DNA of 48,576 nucleotides from an uncultured Lachnospiraceae bacterium (GCA_944380405.1 CALWHO010000002.1:1-48576), one strand, 5' to 3'; numbered from the stretch's first letter, positions 27,321 to 37,135 are shown. Translations and numbers: made by a program. The notes: a model not told the origin generated them from the sequence alone.

Positions 27321-28493
27321 ATGTATTTTGTAGATACTGCTCACAACAGCCTTATTAAATATGGAGAAGAACTTTGTGGTGACCATGTAGAGCTGGTAAA
27401 TGTGCCTGACGGCAAAATTATGGTTCTTTCAGATGGTCTTGGAAGTGGTGTAAAGGCAAATATACTTGCCACAATGACAAGTAAAATTGCAGCTACAATG
27501 CTTAGGGAAGGCTCATCACTTGAAGAAACAATAGACACAATTGTTCATACCCTTCCTGTATGCAGTGAAAGACATCTGGCATACTCTACATTTACAATTA
27601 TAAAGGCATACCACACAGGCAGGGTTTATGTTGCGGAATTTGATAATCCGTCAATATTCCTTCTTCGTGATGGCAAAGACGTTCCTATAGAAAAAGTTAA
27701 AAAAGAAATAAACGGCAAAGTTATATATGAAAGTACATTTGAGCTGGACAAAAAAAGCCTTCTTGTGGCAGTAAGTGACGGCGTTATACATGCAGGCGTT
27801 GGACATTCCCTTAGGTTTGGCTGGCAATGGAAAAATGTAAATGACTATTTAAAAGACTTTACTGGCGAAGATATTACAACTACAACTGTGGCAAGCAGTG
27901 TCCTTGATTATTGTCAGAACCTTTATGAAAATCAGGCAGGTGACGACACAACTGTTCTTGCAGTTAAAATAAGAGAGCAGGAAACAATAAATCTTTTTAC
28001 AGGACCGCCTTTTAATCCTGAAAATGACTACAAGGTAATAGAGGACATACTTTCACATGATGGAAAAATAGTTGTATGTGGAGGTACAACAGCAAGCATT
28101 GTGGCAAGAACACTTGGGGAAGAGATGGAAATAGACCTTTCCACAATGACTCCTGATATACCTCCAGCAGGCAAAATACCACGTATTGAGCTTGTTACAG
28201 AAGGCGTTATAACAATAAATAAAACAATAAGTCTTATAAGGGATTATATGAATCCTGAAGTAAACAGAAAAAAAGCTGCTTTAAATTTAAGACAAAATAA
28301 TGCAGCGGCTATGCTTGCAAGGCTTTTGATTGAAAGATGCGACAAACTTAATTTATGGGTAGGTCAGGCTATAAACCCTGTTCATCAGGAGGCTGGATAC
28401 CCTATGGGCTTTAATTTTAAAATGAATCAGATTAAAGAGCTGGCAGGTCTTATAGAAAAATTAGGCAAAGAAGTAAATTTAATGTATATCTAA
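27321..28493 (+). CDS. SpoIIE-type (PP2C-like) serine phosphatase
   Basis: A 390-residue protein whose ATG directly follows the sensory hydrogenase stop. Residues 1-230 form a SpoIIE phosphatase domain with metal-binding Asp residues in VLSDGLGSG, VAVSDGV and AGDDTTV. The C-terminal ~150 residues contain no obvious known domain; FNPENDYKVIEDILSHDGKIVVCGGTT opens it. The likely output is dephosphorylation of a Ser/Thr or anti-sigma-type target in response to the H2 or redox signal from the upstream hydrogenase. No kinase or anti-anti-sigma partner is adjacent. Signalling is an inference from gene order and domains. Confidence 0.83.
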   Translation: MYFVDTAHNSLIKYGEELCGDHVELVNVPDGKIMVLSDGLGSGVKANILATMTSKIAATMLREGSSLEETIDTIVHTLPVCSERHLAYSTFTIIKAYHTGRVYVAEFDNPSIFLLRDGKDVPIEKVKKEINGKVIYESTFELDKKSLLVAVSDGVIHAGVGHSLRFGWQWKNVNDYLKDFTGEDITTTTVASSVLDYCQNLYENQAGDDTTVLAVKIREQETINLFTGPPFNPENDYKVIEDILSHDGKIVVCGGTTASIVARTLGEEMEIDLSTMTPDIPPAGKIPRIELVTEGVITINKTISLIRDYMNPEVNRKKAALNLRQNNAAAMLARLLIERCDKLNLWVGQAINPVHQEAGYPMGFNFKMNQIKELAGLIEKLGKEVNLMYI

Positions 28494-28512
28494 ATTTAGT
28501 AGGAGAAACTAT

Positions 28513-30036
28513 ATGAGAAAATTTGAGAGCAATGTTCAGTATACAAAATATTTAGTCAATAGAGAAATGGCAAAAAGATTTTTAAATGGGGAAAAAATGA
28601 ATGCCGAAACAGTTAAAAAAATTGGCGAAACTATTTCTCCTGGTCCTAAGCCAAACACAAGATGCTGTATTTACAAAGAAAGACATATTTTATCAGAACG
28701 TGTTAAAATAAATTTAAAGAAGCAGAAAAAAGATGAAAATGTAATTAAAATTATACGTGCTGCCTGTGACGAATGTCCAGTATACAGATATGTAGTTACA
28801 GAAGCCTGCAGAGGCTGTCTTGCACATAAATGTATAGAAGTTTGCCCAAGAAATGCCATAACAATTATTGGTCACAGAGCTTTTATAAATCAGGATTTAT
28901 GTATAGAATGTGGTAAGTGTCATTCAGCCTGCCCATTTGGTGCCATTAGCGATGTTAAAAGACCTTGTCTTTGCTCATGTCATGCAGATGCACTTTTTGT
29001 TGCAGAAGACAGAAAGGTGTATATAGACGAAGAAAAATGCGTATCATGCGGTGCTTGTGTTTATAACTGCCCATTTGGTGCTATTGTAGATAAGTCATTT
29101 GTTATTGATACCCTTGACCTTCTTAAAAAGTCAGAAAATAATACAAAATATAAAGTATATGCTGTTATTGCACCTGCAATTTCAAGTCAGTTTACAAATG
29201 CTAAAATTGAGCAGGTTATAAACGGTATTGAAAAGATTGGTTTCTACCATGCAGTAGAGGCTGCTCTTGGTGCTGATATGGTTTCATGCCACGAGGCTAT
29301 TGAATTTGCAGACACTATTGAAAAACGCCAGTGGATGACATCTTCATGCTGCCCTGCTTTTGTTAAGTATATACAGAAAAACTATCCTGAACTTATGAGC
29401 CATGTTTCAGGCACAGTTTCACCTATGATTGCTATTGCAAAAATGATTAAAAATACAGACAAGGACGCAAGAATAGTATTCATAGGACCATGTACTGCAA
29501 AGAAAATGGAAATAAATGAAAACGACATTAAGGGCATTATAGATTATGCAATTACATTTGAAGAACTTAATGCTATACTTGATGCTATGGATATAGATGT
29601 TTCAAAGTGCGATGAAACACCTCTTGATAATGCATCATACTATGGTCGTCTTTTTGCAAGAAGTGGCGGTGTATCTGCTGCGGTTGAGGCTGCAATAAAT
29701 GAAAAAGGCATTGATGTAGACTTCCAGCCGGTAAAATGCGATGGTCTTGATGAATGTGTAAAAGCCCTTAAGGTAGCTTCTTTCGGACGCCTTAAAGGAA
29801 ACTTTATTGAAGGTATGGCTTGTAAATGCGGCTGTATAGGCGGCGCAGCTTCACTTTCTCATGGTCCTAAGGACGTAACAGAGGTTGATAAATACGGTCA
29901 GCTTTCAAAAGAAAAGAGCAGTGTACAGGCTACAAGAATATTTGACATTGAAAGCCTTCACCTTGAAAGAGATTATAAAAAAGTAATGAGAAAAAGAAGA
30001 AATAAAAAAGAAACAATAGAAGAAAATAATCAGTAA
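28513..30036 (+). CDS. [FeFe]-hydrogenase, group B (TIGR04105 type)
   Basis: A 507-residue monomeric hydrogenase. The N-terminal ~90 residues are specific to the group B type. Ferredoxin-like 4Fe-4S motifs follow (CRGCLAHKCIEVCP, CIECGKCHSACP, CVSCGACVYNCP). H-cluster motifs are TSSCCP (Cys279 and Cys280), GPC (Cys327) and MACKCGC (Cys437 and Cys441). Both Cys residues of the first motif are kept, unlike in the sensory neighbour, so it should be catalytically competent. It may produce H2 from reduced ferredoxin, and its place at the end of the sensory operon suggests it is the regulated output or a second sensor. Confidence 0.9.
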   Translation: MRKFESNVQYTKYLVNREMAKRFLNGEKMNAETVKKIGETISPGPKPNTRCCIYKERHILSERVKINLKKQKKDENVIKIIRAACDECPVYRYVVTEACRGCLAHKCIEVCPRNAITIIGHRAFINQDLCIECGKCHSACPFGAISDVKRPCLCSCHADALFVAEDRKVYIDEEKCVSCGACVYNCPFGAIVDKSFVIDTLDLLKKSENNTKYKVYAVIAPAISSQFTNAKIEQVINGIEKIGFYHAVEAALGADMVSCHEAIEFADTIEKRQWMTSSCCPAFVKYIQKNYPELMSHVSGTVSPMIAIAKMIKNTDKDARIVFIGPCTAKKMEINENDIKGIIDYAITFEELNAILDAMDIDVSKCDETPLDNASYYGRLFARSGGVSAAVEAAINEKGIDVDFQPVKCDGLDECVKALKVASFGRLKGNFIEGMACKCGCIGGAASLSHGPKDVTEVDKYGQLSKEKSSVQATRIFDIESLHLERDYKKVMRKRRNKKETIEENNQ

Positions 30037-30038
30037 TA

Positions 30039-30078
30039 TGCAAAAAAGGCAGCCTTAAAAAAGGCTGTCTTTTTTGCA
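30039..30078 (+). terminator. Terminator of the hydrogenase operon
   Basis: A 16-bp stem with one G-U pair runs from TGCAAAAAAGGCAGCC to GGCTGTCTTTTTTGCA. A second weak hairpin, ACACC/GGTGT with a T-run, follows at 30087-30108. Confidence 0.85.
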
Positions 30079-30118
30079 TAAAAAATACACCCTCTAAAAG
30101 GTGTTTTTAATAGCAAAA

Positions 30119-30160
30119 TAAAGACGGCGGTTTTCAATTTGTTTGAAAACACCATCTTTA
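30119..30160 (-). terminator. Terminator of the HPr-like gene
   Basis: On the minus strand AAAGATGGTGTTTTCAA pairs with TTGAAAACCGCCGTCTTT, with one bulge, and the stem is followed by a T-rich tail. Confidence 0.7.
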
Positions 30161-30183
30161 TAAGTGTATAATTACCTGTAAAT

Positions 30184-30444
30184 TCAGTCACGCATGTTGG
30201 CAATATAGTTTACTATATCCTCAAGCACTTGCTGTTCATTGCCACCTTCAACTCTGACTGTTATTTCGTTGCCTTTTTTAAGGCCCAGCATTATAAGATT
30301 AAGTATACTTTTGGCGTTGGCAACTTTATCGTCGATTATTAAGCTTATGTTTGAGTCGTATTTGTAAGCAAATGAAACAAACTGAGCGGCAGCTCTTGCA
30401 TGCATTCCCATTTCATTTGTAATGGTTACTTTCTGTTCTGTCAA
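30184..30444 (-). CDS. ptsH: HPr-like phosphocarrier protein
   Basis: An 86-residue HPr. The start is the TTG at 30444, seven bases after GGAGG; this places the phosphorylatable His at position 15 (MGMHARAA) and the regulatory Ser at 46 (NAKSILNLI), exactly as in canonical HPr. The longer in-frame ATG start would lie before the ribosome site. Both sites are intact, so it is not a Crh-type (His-less) protein, though Ala replaces the usual Pro18. It stands alone, far from enzyme I, and a second HPr is encoded at 39232. One may be the carbon-catabolite signalling form. Confidence 0.86.
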   Translation of the reverse strand: MTEQKVTITNEMGMHARAAAQFVSFAYKYDSNISLIIDDKVANAKSILNLIMLGLKKGNEITVRVEGGNEQQVLEDIVNYIANMRD

Positions 30445-30696
30445 TGCTATTCCTCCCATAAAATTTAACGTCAAAATCCAGAAAACTTTCCTATATGGTA
30501 AATCCTATCATATAGTAAAATATTTTTCAATGAAGAAAAGAAACAATATTATTGCACAAAACAAATATTTTTATATCAATATATACAAAAATTATTCCAT
30601 AAAACACTGTAATGTATACAAAAAAATACAATGCTTTTTGCTGTAAAACTCTGTAAACAATAAACATGTTTTTTTCCAGATGAACGCAATTATATT

Positions 30697-30725
30697 TTGA
30701 TTTTTTACTGTAAACAATATATAAT
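30697..30725 (+). promoter_or_regulatory. Predicted sigma-A promoter of metG
   Basis: A TTGATT box (30697-30702), a 17-base spacer and a perfect TATAAT (30720-30725) lie 70 bases before the metG start. The rest of the 30445-30795 gap is AT-rich. It contains an inverted CTATATG/CATATAG pair near 30492 before the HPr gene and shows no T-box specifier or antiterminator sequence. Confidence 0.7.
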
Positions 30726-30795
30726 AGTTAACATGATATAAAGGAAAAAAATGCCCTTTGGCAGAGATTTTTAAAATATATTTGGAGGGATTATT

Positions 30796-32775
30796 TTGGA
30801 AAAGGAAAAGTTTTACATAACAACACCTATTTATTATCCAAGTGATAAGCTTCACATTGGTCATTCTTACTGCACAGTTGCTGCTGATGCTATGGCAAGA
30901 TACAAAAGACTTAGAGGATATGACGTTAAGTTCCTTACAGGTAGCGACGAGCATGGCCAGAAAATAGAAAGAATTGCTAACGCTCAGGGCGTAACACCAA
31001 AGGAATATGTAGACAAAATTGTTGCCGGCATAAAAGACCTTTGGGCAGCTATGGATATTTCTTATGATAAATTTATAAGAACAACAGACGAAGAACACGT
31101 AGAAGGCGTTAAGAAAATATTTAAGGCTCTTTACGATAAAGGCGATATTTATAAATCAGAATACGAAGGCTGGTACTGCACACCTTGCGAAACATTCTAC
31201 ACAGAGCATCAGCTTGTAGACGGCAAATGCCCAGACTGTGGCAGAGATGTTGAAAAGGTTAAGGAAGAAAGCTATTTCTTTAAGCTTTCAAAATATCAGG
31301 ATAGACTCATTAAGCATATTGAAGAACACCCTGAATTTATACAGCCACAGTCAAGACAGACAGAAATGATTTCAAACTTCCTTAAACCAGGTCTTGAAGA
31401 CCTCTGTGTAAGCCGTACATCTTTCAAATGGGGTATTCCTGTTGATTTTGACCCAGGTCATATTGTATATGTTTGGGTAGATGCTCTTTCAAACTATATT
31501 ACAGCACTTGGCTATGGCACAGACCATGATGAAGATTACAAAAAATACTGGCCAGCTGATATTCACCTTGTAGGTAAGGAAATTGTACGTTTCCATACAA
31601 TTATTTGGCCTGCTATGCTTATGGCTCTTGACCTTCCACTTCCAAAACAGGTATTTGGTCATGGCTGGCTTGTAATTAACGGCGGTAAAATGAGTAAATC
31701 AAAGGGCAACGTAGTAGACCCTAAGGTTCTTGTTGACAGATATGGTCTTGATGCTATCAGATACTTCCTTCTTAGAGAAGTTGCTTTCGGTCAGGATGGT
31801 AACTTCAACAACGAAGCTCTTATACAGAGAATTAACGCAGACCTTGCAAACGACCTTGGTAACCTTGTTTCAAGAACATGCGGTATGATTGAAAAATATT
31901 TCGGTGGCACACTTCCAGAAGAACAGGAAGGCACAGAATTTGATGCAGACCTTAAAGCTATGGTAAGTGCAACTGTTGAAAAATACGAAAGCCTTATGGA
32001 TAAAATGCTCTTTAGCGATGCTTTAAGCGAACTTTGGGCTTTAATTAGAAGAACAAACAAATATATCGACGAAACACAGCCTTGGGTACTTATTAAAGAC
32101 GAAACTAAAAAGCCAGTTCTTGCAGGTGCTCTTTATAATGTATGCGAAGCTATTCGTATAATTTCAATACTTCTTCAGCCATGTCTTACAAGAACACCAA
32201 AACTTATTTGGCAGCAGGTAGGCATTGAAGAAGGTACTCTTACAGCATGGGACAGTACAAAAGAATTTGGTCTTCTTCCAAAGGCTGTATCAGTTAAAAA
32301 AGGCACTGCTCTTTTCCCAAGAATTGATATGACAAAAGAGCTTGAAGACCTTGAAGCTGCACTTAAGGCTGCTCAGGAAGAATCTGTTGCAAACAAAATG
32401 AAAAAAGCACAGGAAGAAGCAGCTAAGGCAGAAGAAGGCGAAAAATGGGAAGAAATTACTATTGATGATTTCTGCAAAATCCACCTTGTAACAGGCGAAG
32501 TTATTGCCAGTGAAAAAGTGCCTAAATCAAGCAAACTTCTTAAAAATACTGTAAAGGTTGGGGACGAAGTTCGTACAATACTTTCAGGTATTGCTAAGCA
32601 CTACACACCAGAAGAAATGGTTGGCAAAAAGGTTGTTATAGTTGAAAACCTTGCACCAAGAAAAATGATGGGCGAAATTTCAAAGGGTATGATACTTTGT
32701 GCAGAAGACAAAGACGGAAATCTTTCTCTTGTTACAAACGATAAGGCTTTTGGAAGCGGCTGCGATGTAATGTAA
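30796..32775 (+). CDS. metG: Methionine-tRNA ligase
   Basis: A 659-residue MetRS with a TTG start preceded by TTGGAGGGA. The Rossmann core has the HIGH signature (DKLHIGHSY, about 16-24), a four-Cys zinc knuckle (CTPC and CPDCG, about 127-148) and the KMSKS loop (GGKMSKSKGN). An anticodon-binding helical domain follows, and residues ~555-655 form the C-terminal tRNA-binding (OB-fold) domain, joined through a charged Ala/Glu/Lys linker. It charges tRNA-Met. With tatD and the yabE-like gene next, the order equals metS-yabD-yabE of Bacillus. Confidence 0.96.
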   Translation: MEKEKFYITTPIYYPSDKLHIGHSYCTVAADAMARYKRLRGYDVKFLTGSDEHGQKIERIANAQGVTPKEYVDKIVAGIKDLWAAMDISYDKFIRTTDEEHVEGVKKIFKALYDKGDIYKSEYEGWYCTPCETFYTEHQLVDGKCPDCGRDVEKVKEESYFFKLSKYQDRLIKHIEEHPEFIQPQSRQTEMISNFLKPGLEDLCVSRTSFKWGIPVDFDPGHIVYVWVDALSNYITALGYGTDHDEDYKKYWPADIHLVGKEIVRFHTIIWPAMLMALDLPLPKQVFGHGWLVINGGKMSKSKGNVVDPKVLVDRYGLDAIRYFLLREVAFGQDGNFNNEALIQRINADLANDLGNLVSRTCGMIEKYFGGTLPEEQEGTEFDADLKAMVSATVEKYESLMDKMLFSDALSELWALIRRTNKYIDETQPWVLIKDETKKPVLAGALYNVCEAIRIISILLQPCLTRTPKLIWQQVGIEEGTLTAWDSTKEFGLLPKAVSVKKGTALFPRIDMTKELEDLEAALKAAQEESVANKMKKAQEEAAKAEEGEKWEEITIDDFCKIHLVTGEVIASEKVPKSSKLLKNTVKVGDEVRTILSGIAKHYTPEEMVGKKVVIVENLAPRKMMGEISKGMILCAEDKDGNLSLVTNDKAFGSGCDVM

Positions 32776-32799
32776 TTAAAAAATAAACACTTGATTTTT

Positions 32800-32842
32800 A
32801 AATTGCCGAAAATTCGCATTTAAAGCGTTTTTTCGGCAATTT
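32800..32842 (+). terminator. Hairpin after metG
   Basis: A long stem, AAATTGCCGAAAA with TTTTCGGCAATTT plus an inner CGC/GCG step, follows metG. There is no clean T-run after it, so it may be a processing or partial termination signal between metG and tatD rather than a full terminator. Confidence 0.55.
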
Positions 32843-32892
32843 GGCGTAAATAAAAAGTTTTTGTATATATAAGGAAGAAAGAGGCGATAAAA

Positions 32893-33660
32893 ATGATATT
32901 TGACACTCATGCGCACTATGATGACATAGCATTTGATGAGGATAGAGACGAGCTTATAGAGTATATGCATCAAAATGGTGTTGATTATATAGTAAATGCC
33001 GGAGAAGCCGTTAAATCATCTTTAGCAGGTGTTGAAATGGGCAAAAAGTACGACTTTGTATACAGTGCATCTGGCATACACCCAGAGCATGCCAATGAAA
33101 CAACTGACAGTGACATAGTGGAAATAGAAAAAATAGCAAGAGAAAACAAAAAGGTAGTTGCCATAGGTGAAATAGGTCTTGATTATCATTATGAGGGATA
33201 CAACAAAGAAAAACAGATAGACATATTTAAAAAACAGCTTAAAATAGCCAAAGACCTTGATTTACCTGTTATTATACATTCCCGTGATGCTTCTCAGGAT
33301 ACATTTGACATAATTAAAGAAAGCGGAGTAAGAAAAGGTATTATACATTGCTACTCGGGAAGTGCTCAAATGGCAGCAGATTATGTTAAAATGGGTTTTT
33401 TTATAGGTATAGGCGGCGTACTTACATATAAAAATGCAAGAAAGCTTGTGGAAGTAGCAGAAGAAATTGACATTAATAACATAGTCCTTGAAACTGACTG
33501 CCCATATTTAGCTCCTGCACCTTTTAGAGGAAAACGTAATAATTCATTATATATTCAGTATGTAGCAGAAAAAATGGCGGAAATTAAAGGAATTTCTTAT
33601 GATGAAGTCTGCAAAATTACAAGTGAAAACGGTAAAAAAATATTTGGTATACAAAGTTAA
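32893..33660 (+). CDS. tatD: TatD-family metal-dependent hydrolase/DNase
   Basis: A 255-residue TIM-barrel hydrolase with metal ligands in FDTHAHYDD, GEIGLDYHY, IIHSRDA, HCYSGS and a C-terminal ETDCPYLAP. This is the standard TatD/YabD length. Family members are 3'-5' exonucleases involved in DNA repair and possibly RNA quality control. It lies between metG and the G5/3D gene, as yabD does in Bacillus. The short gap to metG contains a hairpin, and no clear terminator follows the gene. Confidence 0.93.
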   Translation: MIFDTHAHYDDIAFDEDRDELIEYMHQNGVDYIVNAGEAVKSSLAGVEMGKKYDFVYSASGIHPEHANETTDSDIVEIEKIARENKKVVAIGEIGLDYHYEGYNKEKQIDIFKKQLKIAKDLDLPVIIHSRDASQDTFDIIKESGVRKGIIHCYSGSAQMAADYVKMGFFIGIGGVLTYKNARKLVEVAEEIDINNIVLETDCPYLAPAPFRGKRNNSLYIQYVAEKMAEIKGISYDEVCKITSENGKKIFGIQS

Positions 33661-33822
33661 GTGTAACTAATGCACAAAAAGTTCTGGCGATAATTCGGTA
33701 ATATGTAACTTATGCAGCAACTGGCACTTTATCTGGATAAAGCGGATAAAAACGATATATACAAATCTGTTACTTAATAGTTAAATAATTTTAAGTAAAT
33801 TAAATATAAATTTGCATAATTG

Positions 33823-33851
33823 TTGCATAAATGTTACAGATATGTTAATAT
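33823..33851 (+). promoter_or_regulatory. Predicted sigma-A promoter of the G5/3D-domain gene
   Basis: TTGCAT (33823-33828), a 17-base spacer and TAATAT (33846-33851) are well placed to start a transcript near 33858. That leaves about 200 untranslated bases before the ATG at 34061. Confidence 0.65.
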
Positions 33852-33860
33852 ACTTGAAGC

Positions 33861-34013
33861 AGATTAATTCAAAGAGTATTTTTGATTAAATACTGTTTCC
33901 CACACATTATTTTGATTAATCTAAAGCGTAAAGTCAAAAAAGACTTACACGAATAAACGAAAGGATAAACATCATTGTAAATACAAAATTTATCTTGTTG
34001 GAAAAAAGATAAA
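33861..34013 (+). promoter_or_regulatory. Structured 5' leader of the G5/3D-domain gene
   Basis: Starting about three bases after the predicted transcription start, AGATTAAT plus CAAA pairs with TTTG plus ATTAATCT (33861-33922, one bulge). It encloses a second hairpin, AGTATTT/AAATACT (33875-33894), and an unpaired TGTTTCCCACACATTA stretch. Two more hairpins follow: AAGTC/GACTT (33931-33946) and TTTATCTT/AAGATAAA (33989-34013). The arrangement looks like a regulatory leader, but it does not match a riboswitch class known to me. Confidence 0.45.
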
Positions 34014-34060
34014 CTGCAATGAATATAAATTTGTTTTTTCGCATTTCACGGAGGTATATA

Positions 34061-35047
34061 ATGACAAAGCGACTTAGAATTATCGGTATGGTGGCAATGG
34101 CATTAACCATTTTTACCGGCACTGTTTCTGCTTACTCAGCACAGGCTAAAGGAATTAACTACACAGAATTTAACATCGAAGAAAACTATACATGCGAAGC
34201 AGCAACAGTAAGGGACTTTTTTACTGAAACAGGAATTGAGCTTAACGAAGAAGACAAAGTATATGTAAATGATGTACTTGTTGAAAACTTAGACAGATCA
34301 TTAAATAACGGCGATGATATTTATGTTAAACGAGCATATGATATTGAAGTTGTTATTGACGGAGTAAAATATACACACACTGTTACAGAAGGAAAAGTTT
34401 CAGACGTAGCTGACAGTTACGGCGAAATTCTTGGAGAAGAATATAACGTTGTAAACTGCAGCGAAAGCACTAACTTAAAAAGAAATATGTCAATTGAATT
34501 TGAAACAGTTGATAAAACTGTAGAAACAGTTGAACAGGAAGTTCCTTTTAAAGTAGAGTACGTTGAAAACCCAAACCTTTATGAAGGTACAGAAAATGTT
34601 TTACAGGAAGGCAAAAATGGCGTTAAGGTATACACATACTACAAAACATTTGTAGCAGGTGAGCTTGATGAAATTTCTGAAACTTGCGAAGTTATTACAG
34701 AGCCTGTAAACAAAATAATTGAAAAAGGCACTAAAAAGCCTGAAAACGTAATTAACGGTTACGAATATTCAAATAAGATTACAATGACATCAACTGCTTA
34801 CACAGCATACTGCAGTGGTACAAAGCAGAGAACAGCAAACGGTAGCGAAGCTGTAAGAGGCGTAGTTGCTGTTGATACATCTGTTATTCCTTTAGGCACA
34901 GAGCTTTATATATCAGGATATGGCTACGCAGTAGCTGCTGATACAGGCGGAGCTATAAAGGGTAATAAAATTGACCTTTGCATGAACAGCTATAATGAAG
35001 CTATTCAGTGGGGCAGAAGAACAGTAGATGTTTATATTCTTAAATAA
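34061..35047 (+). CDS. Secreted G5- and 3D-domain cell-wall protein (YabE-like)
   Basis: A 328-residue exported protein from the ATG at 34061, which has GGAGG upstream. It has a signal peptide (residues 1-27, ending VSAYSA), a DUF348-like ubiquitin-type domain (about 35-100), a G5 domain (about 130-225, with FKVEYVENPNLYEGT and VYTYYKTFVAGE) and a C-terminal 3D domain (about 240-328) with its three Asp: VAVDTSVIPLG, ADTGGAIKGNKIDLCM. 3D proteins resemble lytic transglycosylases such as MltA and Rpf-like resuscitation factors. It probably acts on peptidoglycan. Synteny metG-tatD-yabE supports the name; rnmV and ksgA do not follow. Confidence 0.9.
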   Translation: MTKRLRIIGMVAMALTIFTGTVSAYSAQAKGINYTEFNIEENYTCEAATVRDFFTETGIELNEEDKVYVNDVLVENLDRSLNNGDDIYVKRAYDIEVVIDGVKYTHTVTEGKVSDVADSYGEILGEEYNVVNCSESTNLKRNMSIEFETVDKTVETVEQEVPFKVEYVENPNLYEGTENVLQEGKNGVKVYTYYKTFVAGELDEISETCEVITEPVNKIIEKGTKKPENVINGYEYSNKITMTSTAYTAYCSGTKQRTANGSEAVRGVVAVDTSVIPLGTELYISGYGYAVAADTGGAIKGNKIDLCMNSYNEAIQWGRRTVDVYILK

Positions 35048-35048
35048 T

Positions 35049-35084
35049 AAAGAGCATGACACAAAAAAGTGTCATGCTTTTTTA
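35049..35084. terminator. Bidirectional terminator between G5/3D gene and XRE gene
   Basis: GCATGACAC and GTGTCATGC form a 9-bp stem around six A residues, with A- and T-runs on the two sides. It overlaps the end of the minus-strand gene. Confidence 0.88.
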
Positions 35085-35524
35085 TTGTTCCATAAATACG
35101 CCAGTATATCTTTAAGTACCAAAAATGCATCTAAATCATTATAGTTATAGTCTTTTTTTAGTTTATCAAGCAATACTTTAAGTGTGGACATATATTCTTC
35201 TGTCTGTACTTCGCTTTTGTATTTTTCAAGTATTGGGTATTTTGAAGCCCACAATTTTGTCCAGTCTACTTTGTTTTGTACTTCTTCGCTTGTGTTTTTT
35301 ATTGTGTCTTCCAGTTTCATTACGTCAATATCAAATTTTATAAGCTCGTCTAAAGTTACGTTATATATTGTAGAAAGCTTTTTTGCCTGCATAATATCTG
35401 GAACAGTTTCGTCAAGCTCCCATTTTGATACTGTCTGACGGCTTATACCAAGTTTTTCAGCTACAGCTTCCTGAGAAAGACCGCTTTTTTTTCTTGCATC
35501 ATATAAACTCTTTCCTAAAGACAT
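35072..35524 (-). CDS. XRE-family transcriptional regulator
   Basis: A 150-residue protein with an N-terminal helix-turn-helix of the Xre/Cro type (residues 5-60: SGLSQEAVAEKLGISRQTVSKWE) and a charged, mostly helical C-terminal part with no recognised domain. It is probably a small repressor, with effector or partner unknown. The gene stands alone and is divergent from gap across a long AT-rich gap, so gap is one conceivable target, without direct evidence. An AGGAGG site precedes the ATG. Confidence 0.85.
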   Translation of the reverse strand: MSLGKSLYDARKKSGLSQEAVAEKLGISRQTVSKWELDETVPDIMQAKKLSTIYNVTLDELIKFDIDVMKLEDTIKNTSEEVQNKVDWTKLWASKYPILEKYKSEVQTEEYMSTLKVLLDKLKKDYNYNDLDAFLVLKDILAYLWNNKKA

Positions 35525-35972
35525 ACTATAACCTCCTTTTTAAATATAATAATATTATAAGTAGTGGGTATTTTAAAATCTATCAATAAAAGTATTAAAT
35601 TTTGCACTAAATATTAACAAAGAGATAAACATACTAAAATAAATATATAAAAAACGGTGATTTATTTTAGTTAATGTAAATATTATTTTCACTGTAAAAA
35701 TAAAACTATAGTAATTTAATTACCGTTATTATTAAACTAATACTTTAAAATCAATTTAAAATAGTAGTGTATTTACTATATTTGTATGACCAATTTATGC
35801 AACATAAACAAGTAAATGCCTTAAAAAGCCCTATTTTACAATGTTTTTTATTGAAATCATATAATAAATATTTACAAAATATGGAAAATATCCAATGTGA
35901 ATAAAATATAAGATAAATTTGTCCTACAAATATGTGTAGACTTCCGAAAAATAAAAAATTTATAAAAAACAC
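35525..35972. other. AT-rich intergenic stretch without recognisable genes
   Basis: This stretch of about 450 bases is very AT-rich. A possible minus-strand -10 (TATAAT) lies at 35554-35559 before the XRE gene. No conserved open frame, RNA gene or terminator was seen. Confidence 0.6.
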
Positions 35973-36000
35973 ATGACTTTTTTATCAGCTGTGATAGAAT
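35973..36000 (+). promoter_or_regulatory. Predicted promoter of gap with overlapping palindrome
   Basis: ATGACT (35973-35978), a 16-base spacer and TAGAAT (35995-36000). The 14-bp inverted repeat TATCAGCTGTGATA (35983-35996) fills the spacer and touches the -10, a place where a repressor could act. Confidence 0.45.
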
Positions 36001-36043
36001 TAAAAATGGATAAACTGTTACTAAAATCTATTAAGTAAACTAA

Positions 36044-37081
<1,038 letters not shown>

Positions 37082-37090
37082 ACAGTAAAA

Positions 37091-37135
37091 AAGAAACAAA
37101 ACCTTTGTTATGCCCAAACAAGGGTTTTGTTTCTT
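37091..37135 (+). terminator. Terminator of gap
   Basis: AAGAAACAAAACC plus TTGTT pairs with AACAA plus GGTTTTGTTTCTT to form a long stem around a small loop. Confidence 0.8.

Noticed and set aside
30475-30795. T-box or SAM riboswitch before metG
   Set aside because: No specifier loop, T-box core sequence or terminator/antiterminator pair could be seen; a plain promoter is present instead.
33931-33946. AAGTCAAAAAAGACTT, one base from the sigma-54 activator palindrome
   Set aside because: It lies downstream of a sigma-A type promoter with no -24/-12 element nearby and is more simply an RNA hairpin in the leader.
35751-35972. Minus-strand open frame of 73 codons in the XRE-gap intergenic region
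   Set aside because: It is a very AT-rich Phe/Ile/Tyr/Lys composition with no ribosome site, overlapping nothing conserved.
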